A stretch of DNA of 64,000 nt from Seriola aureovittata (GCF_021018895.1 NC_079384.1:13741640-13805639), one strand, 5' to 3'. Positions 11,706-26,600 are shown, counted from the stretch's first letter. Program-made: numbers and translations. The notes: generated by a model from the sequence alone, not told the origin.

Positions 11706-14700
11706 TCATTATCCGATTGTGATTTAAATGATGGATTGTGTCCCTTGGCTGCAGTTCCATGCAATGGACACACTGCATCGCCATAATTACGACCTGTCCA
11801 GTGCGCTGAGTGTACTGGTCCCAGCGGGCGGTCCAGTGCTCTGCAGGGATGAGATGGAAGAGTGGAGCGCCTCAGAAGCCGCTATGTTCGAAGAGGCACT
11901 AGAGAAATACGGAAAAGACTTCAACGACATCCGACAAGACTTTGTAAGTGTGTGTTTATAACTGTGCTCTCACGCTGGCTTTTATAAAGCCATAACAGCT
12001 GGAATTTGTGGAGTGTCAGTCATCTGTTAATTGCCATTGGGGTGCCAAAGTGATTGAATAAACATAATGTCTGATAGGGAAACCTTTGGTTTACATCATA
12101 AATTTCAGTATTTTAATATTATGTTTTGAATTGCTGTCAACCATGATTCTAATTGCAAATTAATAGATGTGTATTATATACAAATCAAGCTATACGGTTC
12201 AGTCAGCCCTAGATGTGGCTAAACTTTTCCCCCTGGACTCCAAAATTGACTGACTGATTAAGAATTCCTTAGTTTATCATCATGAGAAAATGAGAGAAAA
12301 TTCAGTATCTTTTGCTTGTTCAAAGTCTGTTGTTTAAGCATAAAGTGTTGACCCTCTATGGGCTTGAAAAGTGGCTGTCACCCTCTGGAGTCTGACTGTT
12401 AAACAGTGAAAAACCCAAACATGTTTAATTTACATTAGCATTACTTTATCATGCATATCATGGAGAGACAAACATAGAAACCAGTTGAAATGTTCGGATT
12501 TCACACAGAATTTGATTAATGTCTGGAGCCCAAAAACATTTCAAACTGAATTATTGATATTTTCAGTGACTTTCAATGACGAGGCACAAAAATTAGTTGG
12601 AATATGATCACTTAACTTGTAAATGGACTGTATTATAGTTTTGTTATAGAAATGCTGGTTAACTCATGATGGAAGAAGTTTCAGGAGAGATGAGTAATAC
12701 CAGTTATCACTCTGCAATGCCACCAAATTCTGAAGGGTGTATTCAAACCCATACAACACTCATAAGTATATTCTTCATGGGACCATAGCATGCGATACCT
12801 ACCTATGTCCTCCCCAAGGGTGGACCCTCAAGGGCACAAATATTATGACTGTTCAGTCCCTCGACCCTGGTTGCTTATGGCAACTGCTATTGGCTAACTA
12901 GACTCTATCAATGTCTTCGCAGCTGTCCTTAAGATGAACAATGAACCGGTGCTTCCTCCTATCTGTGGAAACAGGTTTTTAGGTAGTATTAGGCACTATG
13001 TTTTATTTTCTTTTTTTTCTGCTATATTTGTGCATGTATGTGGGATGAGGACAGTTTAAAAGATGCTAAACAAAGAAAAACTTATGACAAATTCAACCTG
13101 GGCTCTAGAGGGTCTGTTGGATGTTTCATTCTTAAACAAGAACAGCAGCTGTCGTCAGCTTGTATCGGCTTACATGGTGTGCTGTTAATGATAAACACGA
13201 GCCAATCATAATAGACCACGGCGCTGTGAAAACTACAAACAGTAGCTGTGTGTTTAGATGTATTTTGGTGAAATACACGACTTTTTGAAGCTTACTTAGC
13301 ATGCTGTTTGTCATGCAGTGGGGACGTTCGATCATGCTGCAGGAGTGATTTGAGTTAACTTTCTGTGGACTTGATACTTCTCTGTCCCGCGGTGAAAACG
13401 TGTCACAATGGGAATCTGTTGTAATTGAGATGAATTTAAGCTCACCACAGACGCTGCTCTGTGAAGGAAGAAATTACCAATTTTAACAGCCATCCTCTCA
13501 AGCCTACAGGGAGTGCCTATTTGATTCTGCTGAATTTTCCCTCTCGCCATCTACCTATTCTGTACAATAAAGGCGGGATATGGGTGTATGCGGTGGCACC
13601 AGGTGCTCATGAATACTTATTAAATGTGTGAATCACTGTCTGTGTCTGTGTGAGAGTGTGTGTTGTCAGCAGAGGCTCAGAATCAAGCAAAGCTGGTAGC
13701 TTTCAGCCTCTGTGGTCACGATGCCTCTCGCTCATGAATATACATGAAGACATTCGCACCCAGATGGCAAGAACATGAGATATTAATATCATTAATTTAC
13801 TCTCTGTCTGCCCACCCACCCCACCCGACTATATTCTTTCCTCTTGTGAAGCTGCCATGGAAGTCTCTGACCAGTATCATAGAGTACTACTACATGTGGA
13901 AGACCACAGACAGATACGTGCAACAGGTGAGACTTATTACATCTTTTCAAAACAATAAAATGAAGTATTTCTTTCAGGCTTTGTCCTGTGATGTGGACAC
14001 TCTGACAGTTTTTGATAGAAGAGTTTTAGTCTTTACATTTGACCAAGTATTAGCAGGTCATGAAAAGTCTTAAAAAGCACTGAATTCAGGTCCCTCAAAA
14101 GCCCTCAGAAGGTATTAAAAAATCTTGAATTTCAGTTACAAATGTCTTGAATATTTTTCCTTCCTGCTGTAGACAGTAACATCAGTTAGAACTTTTTTTC
14201 TCCTTCTGTCATAGCTAGGAAACTCATCACCTCATAATGGCCAAGTGTCTATTTTAGCAAAAAACTCAAATTAACTTAAATTAACGAATTATTTTTTAAT
14301 TGGTTAATGTCCCACCAATTTCCTGTCATGTGTCTGTGTCCAGGTGCTTCTAATTGATTTATTATATTACTGGGAATTGTTACACACAGCTGGGAAGTAC
14401 TGGCAGAAATCTGAGGCCTATTGTAGGATTATTGTCTCTACTGGTTTTCTGTCATCCATTGATTGGTATGACCATGGAAACCAGCATTAAATTGTATTCA
14501 ATTCTGTGTGGTATTTAAAAAAGCCTTGAATTTAATTTGATGAACACTGAAAAAACTACTTTAATTCCAAAGCTTAAAAGTGCCCCATGGAATTTTGTTG
14601 TAAACAAAGTTTCAGTGTACATTCATTAATTCTTTCAATCAAAGCGTATTGTGTGTTAGAAACCAATCTGTGACCCATTATACAGCTATTTACAGGCTCA

Positions 14701-17700
14701 GTAGTAGTAGTAGTAGTAGTATTCGCCATGAAAAAAAAATACCGATCTTGTGGATCATAAACTGAAGTGAATTTTGTGAATTTGCCATAAACTGGTTTGC
14801 CAACACATTGGTTTGACAGAGGTGTGACTTTTCATTTAATTGGATGTTGCAGATTATCACATCAGGAAGAAAGGAAACAACACCTTTTTAGAAATGCATT
14901 GACACATTTGATGAATTTTGATAATGATTGTCTTTGCGATCCTGCAGTCCTATTTCCAGGCTGCCTATTAGCAATGATTTTGAAAGGTGTGAAACAATCA
15001 AGATTTTTGTCCCAACAGTTGGTTTTGTTTTGGTTTTAATGAATCTCTCCATCCGTTTTTTTCTCTGAGCAGAAGAGACTGAAGGCAGCAGAGGCAGAGA
15101 GCAAACTGAAGCAGGTTTATATCCCCACATAGTAAGTCACTTCATTTCACAGTTCAATACTCAGATATAGAGGTTGGCTTTGTTGCTGTAGTTGTGGCTA
15201 CAAAATGATCATTTGTTTAAATTTATAGCACTGCAGAGGGCAGCTATAGTGTCGGTGTGTTTTCTTAAATCTTTTTTTTTTTTTTTTTTTTAATCTTACA
15301 GTAACAAACCCAACCCCAACCAGATCTCAATGACCAATGGCAAAATGGCAACAGTGAATGGAGCAGGCCCCGGGTCCTACCATGCAGCAGGAGGGGGCAG
15401 AGCCTGCGAGAGCTGCTATAGTGAGTTGTGTGTGTGTGTGTCTGTGTGTGTGTCTGTGTGTGTGTATGTGTCTGTGTGTTTGTGTAAAATTAAATCACAA
15501 GGGCAGTGAACGGGTAATTTAGAAATAAAAAGGAAACAAATGAAGCTGAGAGACTAGAAGAGACGCTTTCCTTTAATTTTCACCATCACTGCTTATCTGC
15601 TTATTTATCTAGACAGCTGTTACTAATCCAGTGATGCATCTCTGCCTTCATTTGGCTCTCTATGGCTCTCTGAATTAAAACTGGTTTCTAAGAACCAGGG
15701 ATGCTTTAGAAATGTGCCTTCAATTCCTGAAAGTTTGGAGCTATTGTGCTACTTAAGGTGCAACTAACAGGTTTGTTGATTTCTTCTTTAATGGTAAATT
15801 GTCAGATAATGATGAAAATGCCCATCACAGCTTCACTAAGTGATGTCTTCAAATCACTTGTTTTGTCCGGGCCAACAGTCCAAAAACCCAAAGATGTTCG
15901 ACACAAAACAGATAAAGTGCAAGTTCTCACATTTAAAAAGCTGCAAACAAGAAATCTGACCTTTTTTTTTCTTTTTTTTTTTTTTTCTTTTTTTTTTTAG
16001 ACATTTTTGCCTTTATTCTGATAGGACAGTGAGAAATAGACAGGAAAGTCAGGGAGAGAGAGGGGGGACGACATGCAGCAAAGGGCCATGGGTCAGACCC
16101 GAACCCATGGCTGCTGCAGTTAGGACTAAGCCCACATGGTACGTGCTCCACCAGGATTCTGTTAAAAGATACTTTTTAATACACAAACTGGTCTGCTGCT
16201 TTGTTGACTATAGCTACAGGGAAATAAAGCAGCTTCACAATAAAAGCCTCACAAGGTTAGTGAGTAGAAAGGTTTCATTTTAATGCAGCAACTGAAGATC
16301 TCATGTTTGTATTAGAAGCTGAACTTCAACCATTCAAGCTCTGAGCAGAGTGGATGTCATCAATCAGGATTTGAAAAGAACCAGAATTGTTGAGCAGAAT
16401 CAAAATCAAAAAATAGATACAAAACAGCCCAACTATTAACTCTCATTTTCTCTTTTATTCTGCTTCCCCGTATATATGGGCAGACAGCTTCTTGATGTTT
16501 GTTAGGACACTGTAGGTGCTTAACAGTCAATAAAGAAGCATCCACTGTGACTCCTTGATTATGGATATTGATACAATGATTTAGCAAGAAACCAGAGTAA
16601 GCAAGGAAAAAAAAGATCAATGTGCTGATCGTCTTGAGACCGCCTCCTTCGATGCCTCTAACGAGCATTAATGCATTTTGTACATTAACAGCCATGCAGT
16701 CGGCCCAGTGGTACTCATGGGGGCCTCCAAACATGCAGTGCCGCCTGTGCGTTTCCTGCTGGATGTACTGGAAGAAGTATGGCGGCCTGAAGATGCCGAG
16801 CAGAGCAGAAGGCCCAGAGGAAAGGACCTCCCCGAGTCCAGCAAGCAACGTAAGCTCAGTCAGAAAGCACGGGTAAATGTGTCTGAATCAGGGTGTGGCA
16901 GCTGCAAATGCCAGATGCTGTACATTACAATTAAGTGTCAAACAAAAGCCACACAACTGCTCCTCTCTAGAATTTAACATCTATGGTATTTAAGTGATGT
17001 TTTCAGTCGGTAACATCAATTATTCAGTGAGCTCAAAGCTTCACATACACTATCTCACATATTCGCTGTTAATAGATTCACACACTTTCCAATTTTACAG
17101 CTGGAACCTGTTATAGAAAAACTGACCAGCCGAGAGATTTTTTTTTTTTTTAAACATCCACAGCAGACAGTTGAAGGCAAAGTCTATCCTTTTTATGTCT
17201 TTATAACTGGTGTTGAAAAGGCCACACAGAAGACTGCAGACACCCTGTGACTGTAGTTTATCCTTTTATTTTTTTATCACGCATATGGAAATTTTAATGC
17301 AGCTGCAATGCAAAAGAGTAAAGGTGTATTATATATGTAAGGAAATGAGACATAAATAAACCAAGGTCCATTTTTGAACCACAGATTTTCTTTGTTAGAG
17401 ACTGATTTGCAGAGGACGCAATGCAGAAACCAAAGTCCTACCCTGATTCCAGGCTGCATTTTCACAGCTCTCATTTTGACAGGAGAAGCTCAGTTGTAAC
17501 CAATAACATAAATGACTAATCTTTTTAATTGAAGAGCCATTTTCAAGCCATCACAGTGAGCCATAATGCACATCAGCAGTAAGCTAATACAAATGGAGTG
17601 CAGCCATTACTGATGGTATTAATTACACCTGTGCTTTTCCTGCCATTCCACAATGTACACTCACATGCCGGTTTATTTAATGCAGTTATGTTTAATGGCT

Positions 17701-19239
17701 TTGCTATAAATCCTGCCTTCACACAGATTATGATGTTCTGTTCTTGCTGAAGCTGTTTTAGGGACATGTTGATTCAACCTTATTTTTGCTCTCATTGACA
17801 TAAACAGGGTCACATTCACCTCTCAGTTTAACATAATACAGTTAAATAGAACTACAGCCTCCAAAATGACCATAAAGTTGATACTCTGCTGAAATTGCTT
17901 GAACTTTCTATTAACCTTTATGAAGGTAAGATTTATTGCTTTTATTTTTATTTGACTACATTTCACTGGCAGCTGAGTTTATTATTTTGTGCGAAGGAGA
18001 CATAATAACAACTAACCCATTAGAAAGTGCAGCTTCCACGTGTCTTAGGCATTAGAGTACTTTAAAAACAAAACACATTGTGACATGGAGACTAATGGAG
18101 CAGAGAATAACCTTTTTGATGCCACTGAAAACTTTGTTTCAAATCTGATATTAAATATTCATGTATGAAGAAGCAACAATATTGCCTAAAATGTTTTTCT
18201 ATCAGCTGCCATCAGTGCATTCAGTGGCCTTTTCTCTGTTTCTCCCTCCTTCTTTCCCAGGAGTCTCGTTCACGAGGTCACGCTCCTCGCCAGTCCAACC
18301 ACATGGTGCCCATGCGAAACAGCGGCAGCCCCAAGTCCTCCATGAAGACCAAGCAAGCTTTCCTGCTGCAGGCCACCCGCCTCACCAAGCTGGCCCGGCA
18401 CATGTGCCGTGACATCATCAGGCTGCGCCGCGCTGCGCGCCGGCCCTTTGTCCCCATTAACTGTGGGGCCATAAAGGCAGAGTGTAAGAGCTCTTTCAAT
18501 TCCTCCTAACTTCTGCCACATGGACACACACACACACACACACACACCTACAGACACAAAACACAACATATGCAGACATACAGAAACACAAACACACCGA
18601 CATACACACTCACCACCCCTTCTCACCCTGACTGCCCCACCATCAAACCCCATCTCTGCCCGCCTCCGCCCCCTCCCCGTCTGTCTCTCTTTCTGTTTTT
18701 ATTATTATTGTTATTATTATTATTTTGGTTTTTGTATTCTCCCACCCCCTGTTTCCAATAAAGACTGCCTGTCCTCATAACTATGAGTTTTGATCATCTT
18801 TTCATTCGTGTTTTTATTTTTTATTTTTTTCATTCTTTTATCTGTTACAGTTCTTTAGTCACTGTGAACTGAAAGCCATTGTTGGAATTATACACAAAGA
18901 TTTATTGGTCAACAGGGCTACTCTACACAAACACCCACTTTGAAAATCCACACTTAATAACTGATTTTGCTCCTGTCATTAACAAGTAGACTGTCATAGG
19001 ATTCCAATAGAAGTCATATTCTAGTCTGAGCCATATATTTGCTGAAGTTAGATGTAGAGAAAATGTATTTTACTAAGAGAAGCTCTATTTTGCACGGCGC
19101 CCGTGGTAAAGGCGTGCCCACTCTGTGCTGTCATGGCTGAACCAGTTGTCTCAGCCACGAATGTTTATTGTAAATACTGAATCTCAGCTTCACTGTGTTT
19201 GCCATCACCATTTTTATTTTAGAACATTTTTTTTCCTTT

Positions 19240-19271
<32 letters not shown>

Positions 19272-21900
19272 GCGCACGCATTTCTCCTCATGCTGTTAAT
19301 CGTGTGTTTTTGTGAGTGTATTAGACAAAAATGAATGGATTGATAATGAGCTTTGGACTGATGAAACTTGAAAGAAGGGAGGTTAAAACTGAAAGTTAAG
19401 ACTGACTTGTGTGGGAATAACTAGCTGCTCTTGCTTTTTTGCTGCTGGCTGCACCCCCCCACCCCACCCACACCCAATCCCCGCCACGCCCCACCCCCCC
19501 ACCCCACCCTCTCTGTAGACCAGGCTCAGGCCATAAGAAGCCATTTACTGGACTGTGGTTTCTCGCCATGCCATCCACTCAGCTGTTCCTCCTGTGTTCA
19601 AATCATGCAATATTCATAAGAATCCATCCTGTTGCCTCTTCTGTCTTGTAAATCCTGCGGCCAGGATTTACCATTCAGAGCCACCACCATCCCCCCTCCA
19701 CCCCCCAACCCCCCCCCCCTCCACTTTGCCTCCTTGTCGTCCTCCATTTTCTAACAACTGTTGCAATATTCTCATCTCATCTTCTACCTCCTTTTTTTTG
19801 CTCTTTTCTTTCATCACTGTGTGAAAGTGAGAGTAGACCTCCAATAAAGTCACACCTGAAAGCATCTCTTCCGAGTCCTTGTGCTTCATGTGTCCATGTT
19901 ATCTGTCCATCAACTCCACCACACTCAGAGGAACCGCAGCGGCACGCCTCCCCTCCCCAGCATGGACTCAACCTTCAGTGCCTGCTCTCATAACGCCTCC
20001 ATATTCTCATGTATGTGTGTTTACAATACGTTTTTCTTTTCTTTTTTTGTTTGTGTGTGCATGTAAGCATGTACTGAACATTCTATGTGCATGTGGGAGA
20101 GATGATTGTTTTTAGTGTTCATGCCATCCCTGGAAGCAAGCCACCATATTACTACCTCAGAGTGATTTGCTCATGTGCATCGACTCCTGCATCTTGTGAT
20201 GTTGCTCCACATTGGAGAACAGGTCATTTTCATCTACATAAGACGTCCTTGTTCCAATCATAAACAGGTTTCCCCTTTTATAAAACTGCAGAATTCAGTT
20301 TACACACTGACTTTGTTTTTTAAATGCATGACTCTGCATAAATATTCAACAGTATTTAGTATTCTTAGTCAGGCAGAAAAGAGTAGAGGGAGTTTATGCA
20401 GTCTGAGAAACACTGCAATGGTTTTGTAAAATGTCTGTGTGTGTGTGTGTGTTTGATTTAGACATGTTAAGGGTGTCAGAAGGGCAGGGGACTCGCCTAC
20501 CCAAAACCAGAGCCGCCCAAAGGAGCACTCTGACCAGTGTCCTCCAGTTTCTAGGTAAATCAATACAGTAAATTTGATCATAATCAGTCTTTTTTTACTC
20601 CGTTCTACTGAATGAAAAAGTATTAAACAGTCAAATCCATCAAATATGAGTAGAAATACTCTGCTGGTCCATGGGAGCCAGTTGATGCAGCTCCAGTGTG
20701 GTGTCTCTTCCAGAGTCCCGTCCGGCAGCTCACGCCCCTCGCTCCCACCGCACCCCGGGCCTGCAGACGCCTCCCCCTCGACGCCTACTCTCCTCTCTCC
20801 CGCACGGCCCCCATGGCATGCTGGGAAAACGCAGCTACCATCACCACAGCAGGGCTGAGCCGGACAGGCGCTCAGGTAGACGCACACAGACACTCATTTC
20901 TTTCACAAACACCAAAAAAAAAAACTAATTCCACAAAAGTAATTATGGCTTGTTTTTCCAATTAGACTGTTGTTCCTTAACTTAATCCTGCCCAGAAGCA
21001 AAAGTCGTGACGTGTTCCCCCCAAAAAAGATTGGAAAATGCATCCCCTCTTGCTTTTAACTAAGTTACTTCTGATGTGAATGAACCTTGGGGACCAAACA
21101 GTGTTGATATCTAATGTTCTTGTGATCATTTTTGCTTGATAAAATCAGATTAGTGGAGATACACCCGGAGTTGATAACCTTTTCTGCCATTTCTTATCTA
21201 AACTAGCTCGTTGGAGAGAATGACAACTAATTCTAATGAAAACGAATCAGCAGATGGGGGTCATTTGGATAATTTGGATGATTCAACTTCAGTCTGACAC
21301 TTTGTTTTTTATTGGTAACTTCACTATTTTTACTGAAATTGAAACACAGTCATTTGTTGCACCACTTGTAAATAGGAAAAGTAACAAACTAATCAATACT
21401 ATTCACAACTGACAGATTCCCTCATGCATACTTTGCATCTTTCTCTCACTGCTGTGGCTTTGTTTTTGCAGAGAACCCAGGTACAACAGGTGCACCCCTC
21501 CTCGTAGGTGTCTTATACTTTTTTTGTAATAGCAAATCCTGCACCACTGAATCACTGATTATTGTCATTAGGTAACATTTAATTGTCTCTCTGCAGCACA
21601 ACGGCCGCAGCAGCAGCAGTGGAAACACCCGAGGTGGAGTGATGATCCGTAAAAGACGCCCAAACTGGATCGATGCCCCCGATGATAGCTTCTTCCTCGT
21701 CACCCGGGAGACCAGGTAAGCAAAGGTGACCCTTTTCTGACCTCTGATTGGCTGACTGTGTGTGTGTGTGAGTGTGTGTGCGAAGGGAAAGCAAGTGATG
21801 CTGAGAGCCGAGCGACAGCAGATAAGAGGAACTGAGCTGTGACTAAAGAGGACAGGGAGTTATTTTTGTCCTGTGCTGACTTCACACAGCTGTGTGTAGT

Positions 21901-21939
<39 letters not shown>

Positions 21940-23075
21940 GACACAGACACAAACAGATACAACACAGTGCGTACGTTGTGCTTAAATTCACACAGACCCA
22001 CTGAGTTGAAACTGAGTGGCAGCTTGGGAAGCCGGCAGAGTCTAGTTCTCATTTTGCACCATCCAAGGGTGTTAAAAAAAACACATCAATGCATCATTGT
22101 AAAAATATAAAATCAATTAAAATTGATTTGATGAGTTTATTTTCATTAAAACACAACCCACCACCTGTTCATACAGCTATAAAACACTGTTTAAGCCTAA
22201 TTTTTGACAGATATTTTTGATTGGATGGAAATGTATCCGAGACGAAACTGATGAAAATATAAGATAATCAGAGCAAATCTGAACTTCTCAGCCAAAGAGA
22301 AAAAATGTGGTTGATTCAGTATTTGTTGGTCCAGCAGAATCTAATTCCCTTGGCTTTGAAGCAGCTTTTCATGCAGACCTTCATGCTGGGAAATAAAAAG
22401 GAAACACTTAATCCTTCATTGGCGAGAGGATATCTATGTAATCGACCTCAGTATTTAAAAAATGTAACCACGACCCTGAAGACAGACACACTGAGCTGCT
22501 TTTATTCGAGGCTGAAGTTTAGCCTTCAAAATATATTTGACATTTTTTAAGCTAGTGCCTCACTGTTGCAGCAAGGATCCTAAACTGAAGTGGACCAGAC
22601 TGAAATATCTCGTCAGCCATCGGAGGGTTTATCATTACATTTTATTGGACATTTGACTTTTCCTCAGCGTCACAATTCAGGTTGTTTTTTTATTTATTTA
22701 TTTATATATATATATATTTATTTATTTTTTTAGTGTTGGATTGCCATCAAAATTTCGTCATTCATGCTCCCCTCAGGATGAACTGTAATAACTTTGGTGA
22801 ACCCCTAAGTTTTCATCCAGCGCCATCTTCGGGTTAACATTTTCATTTGTTCGGAACAAATTCCCACACAATTTCACAAAATGCGATGGCTAGCATCCTG
22901 CAGTGATTGATTTTTTTTTATTGCTCTGTACATAGATAAGCCCTTGTTGTCTCAAGGCGAGACTCGTTTTCACAGCCTGTGCACGTTCCACAGAAACATA
23001 CAGGTGTCCACACAAAAACACAGACACCCGGCATTCATGTCCCTGCCTGACCCACATACATATATATATATATAT

Positions 23076-23116
<41 letters not shown>

Positions 23117-23571
23117 TTACTTATATTTATTGCCTGTTTCTCTTGACCATCAGAACAAATTATGTTGCAAACATGATTGAAATTAGAGTTGAATAAACAC
23201 ACAGTGTATTAATGTTTCACACAACAAAAATATGTTTCTTTTTATTTTCACACACACACACACACACACATAGCACACACTCTCTCATGCACGTAATGAG
23301 TCAAAGTTTGCGTGTCTGCATGTGAGAGAGAAATATGTTCCTCCATTAAGCCTGTGTCTAAATGAGCCATGGCACCCGGCCCTCACAGCCGCCCTCGGAC
23401 CGCCGGGGCTAAAATTAGAGCGGCTAACTGGTACAGATGGGCCAGCGAGGAGCCAGGCACCACTGGGGCCTGAGTGGGAATATCATTACCACATTAACCA
23501 TGGCTGGACTCATATGGATTACTCACTTCCCACCAAGACAACATGGCTGTGTGTGTGTGTGTGTGTGTGTA

Positions 23572-23604
<33 letters not shown>

Positions 23605-26600
23605 TAGCTTCATTCTGAATACTGTACCCTTTCTGTTACATTATACTGCGATTCACTCTCCTTGTGGAGACAATTAATGCATTTCTGAATAAAAGACATT
23701 AATAGATCTTCTCTGAAAAGGCTGCTGCTAATGAGAGATGTTCGGATGTTTCATTTTCTCCCCGTTCTCCATCTCTTTCTGCTCCTCTTTCGCTCTCTCA
23801 GTGTGATGAAGAGCGCAGTGTGTCACAGAGCAGAGAGGAGATCACTCCCACTTATTCAAGGAGGATGGCAAGAGAGACAAATAGAGACAGAAGCAGAGAG
23901 AGATGGCAAATTAACACTTTTCTGAGCATAAGTTACACAGTGAATAATAAGATAATAAGAACATGAACAGTTGTGGGATCAAGAAATTATCACAATTCAT
24001 TCTCTGGGAAACAAAACGTTTTTTTGTGATTTGATGGCGATCCATTCAAAGCCTTTTTTATTTTACACTGAAATGATAAAAAGAAAAATGTTAATCACAG
24101 TCAGGGGATCAGTAGAGCCAGTAATATTCAACCTCTGGGGACCATGAATATCTCTAGCAATCATTCCAGTCAGGTACACTTGTAATGCATTGCTTGAGTA
24201 TTTACATTATATGTTGCTTTATACTTCTACTCCACAATGTTTGAAAGGGGGTAAGTGCACTTGTTATTTCCGTTGTTGTTGCCTTTCAGATCAAGGTTTA
24301 GGTAAGACTTTTTAATACAGCCTGTGATTTACAGTGTAATTTCATTGAGTGAATCAGGTTCTAATAAAATACTGAGTGGTTCCTGCTGGTACTTTAATGT
24401 TGGTACAATTGAATAAAACAAAACAATATAAATACTGTATAATAAGTATGTATTAGAGTGTAATTTATTTCTACTTTTCCCCAAAACTTGTTATTCCCTT
24501 GTTGGCCAAGGTCTTTTTTTTTTTTCTTTTTTTACCGGTAAGAACCAGCAAGCATTTGGTTAGTGCCTGATTCATCCCACAAAATTACACTGCCAGTGGC
24601 TGCAAACCTCTCAGACAGTTAACACAGACAACTGTGTAGTGAAATCATCCAATATTCCGAAATATAATGAAAATACAAAAAATGCAATACATGTATATAT
24701 TAAACAAAGATTAGAGAATAGTCCAAATGTGAAGCAGAACTAGCAGCCTCACGACACCTCAGATTTATCTTGTGTGAGTTATCATGGGCTTTAGGTTTGG
24801 AACCACTAGACTGAAAAAACCTAACTCTGTGTAAAATAATTACAACAGCAAATTGCTGCTTTCGGATCAATGCGTCTTCATTATCTAATAAAGTTATATA
24901 GCAGTAATACATCAGGCACAGTGGCCATTTTTCTGCAGGACGACCGCTTTTATTTTTGATTCTTGCTGATTATACTAAACTTCTTTCAAGTAGGATTTTT
25001 TTAACTTGTAATTTTTTATATTGTAGTATTGGTACTTTTACTTAATTGAAGGATGCGCTTAACTCTTCCATGGCTGTGCCGAGTGTTAGATACAGATACG
25101 TCAGATTTGGACAGAGAAATAACAGGACAAAGCATCAGGAATTGGAACAGAATGGGAGAAAGCGAAAGAGAGAAATGTGGACGAGATAGCTTGATTTGTG
25201 TTTGACAGTGGATTTACATGCTTGCTTTCCTCCCGACGGCCAGCTGAACAGACAAACAGCAGAGCTTTAGATAATGTGCCACCAGAGCAAAATCTGTTCC
25301 GTTCCTGTCCGGTTTATATTCTGCTCTGGTACACAGCATTACATACAATATGTATGTAATGCTGTGTACCAGTACAAGTACAATACAGAGTATACGAGAT
25401 TGTAGAAAAATGGGGGATGTGTGTGTAGATGCGTGACAGTTGCATGCACTTTTGAGACGTATTTATTGAGCGAGGATATACAGGCACATAATGTACAGAG
25501 TCTGCATGAGAGATCTATAGTGCTGATTTTATCAACAGCGGGAATCTGGAGGGAGTAGATGTGTTTTCCTGTTCACAATACAAGAAAAACATCCTCGGTG
25601 CTGAGGAGAGAGCAGTGAAAGAGGGAGAAAATGACAGCACATGTAGAGGGCTTTGCTGTGCATTAGATTTGAAAGGCTTCTCCTTGACCGCCTAAAGGGA
25701 ACAATGAATAATCACCTATACATTGTGGTGCATTTGCATTCATTTGTCTCCAAATGAATTCCATTAGTGGCGTGTCCAACATTGGTGAGTGTGCCACGTG
25801 ATCTTTGTGTTTAGTGTCTGAGGCTGCAAAAAAAGAGCCTCCCTCTCTCGGCACAGAGCCCCTCTGCAGTCTGGAAATTACCAGTGAGCCACTGAAAAAT
25901 CCCGCAGAGATGTCCCTCTCTTTTGCTTTATAACATGAGCTGTGTCTTCGTAATTCTATTCCTGACGCTCGATACATGTTTCACTCTGCTTCAGTGAATC
26001 CTCCCGAAATGAGAAAAGGCGACTGTTTCTAATTACTTTCTCAGCGGCCTTGAACCTTAATTTGGTGGCCTTAAACTGAACTCTTCTTCTTGTATTTAAT
26101 CATTTGAACTGACTTAAAGTTCACCGTCTTCCCTCTTTATTAGTTTCTCCATCTTTTGTCTCTGCGCTTTACACCTCATATAAAGCTGCTGCTCGTTACA
26201 GCAGGGCCGCTGAACAAAGAAAACAAACTATGTTCTTAAAACGGAATTGATTGTTGAGTAATGACATTTTTACAACCAAGCAATCAAGCAATTAACTACC
26301 AGTAGTTCAGCAGCATGCACTGTTTGTCAAACTGCCGGTAGACCGATAATATACATGACGAATAAGCCATCTCCTAAAGCCCACAGCCCACAGCCCATAG
26401 CCATTATTTCTGTGTGTTGCCACTCTTTTTTTTCCACTGCAGGCTGCTGCAGCCAAACTGCAGAATGGCCACAGTAATGAGAAGCAGCTAGAAGCACTAG
26501 ACACATCAAGCCTGTAGTCAGCTACATATAAATAATGTATTCAGACAAACATTAGCTGTAGGCGTAGTCACTGTTACTCTCTGAGACATAAAGATGCAAT

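Larger units (their letters stand above)
15421..16691 (+). other. mta3: mta3 intron 12 with TG tract, repeat A copy and a SINE
   Basis: Holds an impure TG repeat (15427-15484), repeat family A copy 4 (about 15752-15960) and, abutting it, a minus-strand tRNA-derived SINE (about 15961-16155). The rest is unremarkable. Confidence 0.75.
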
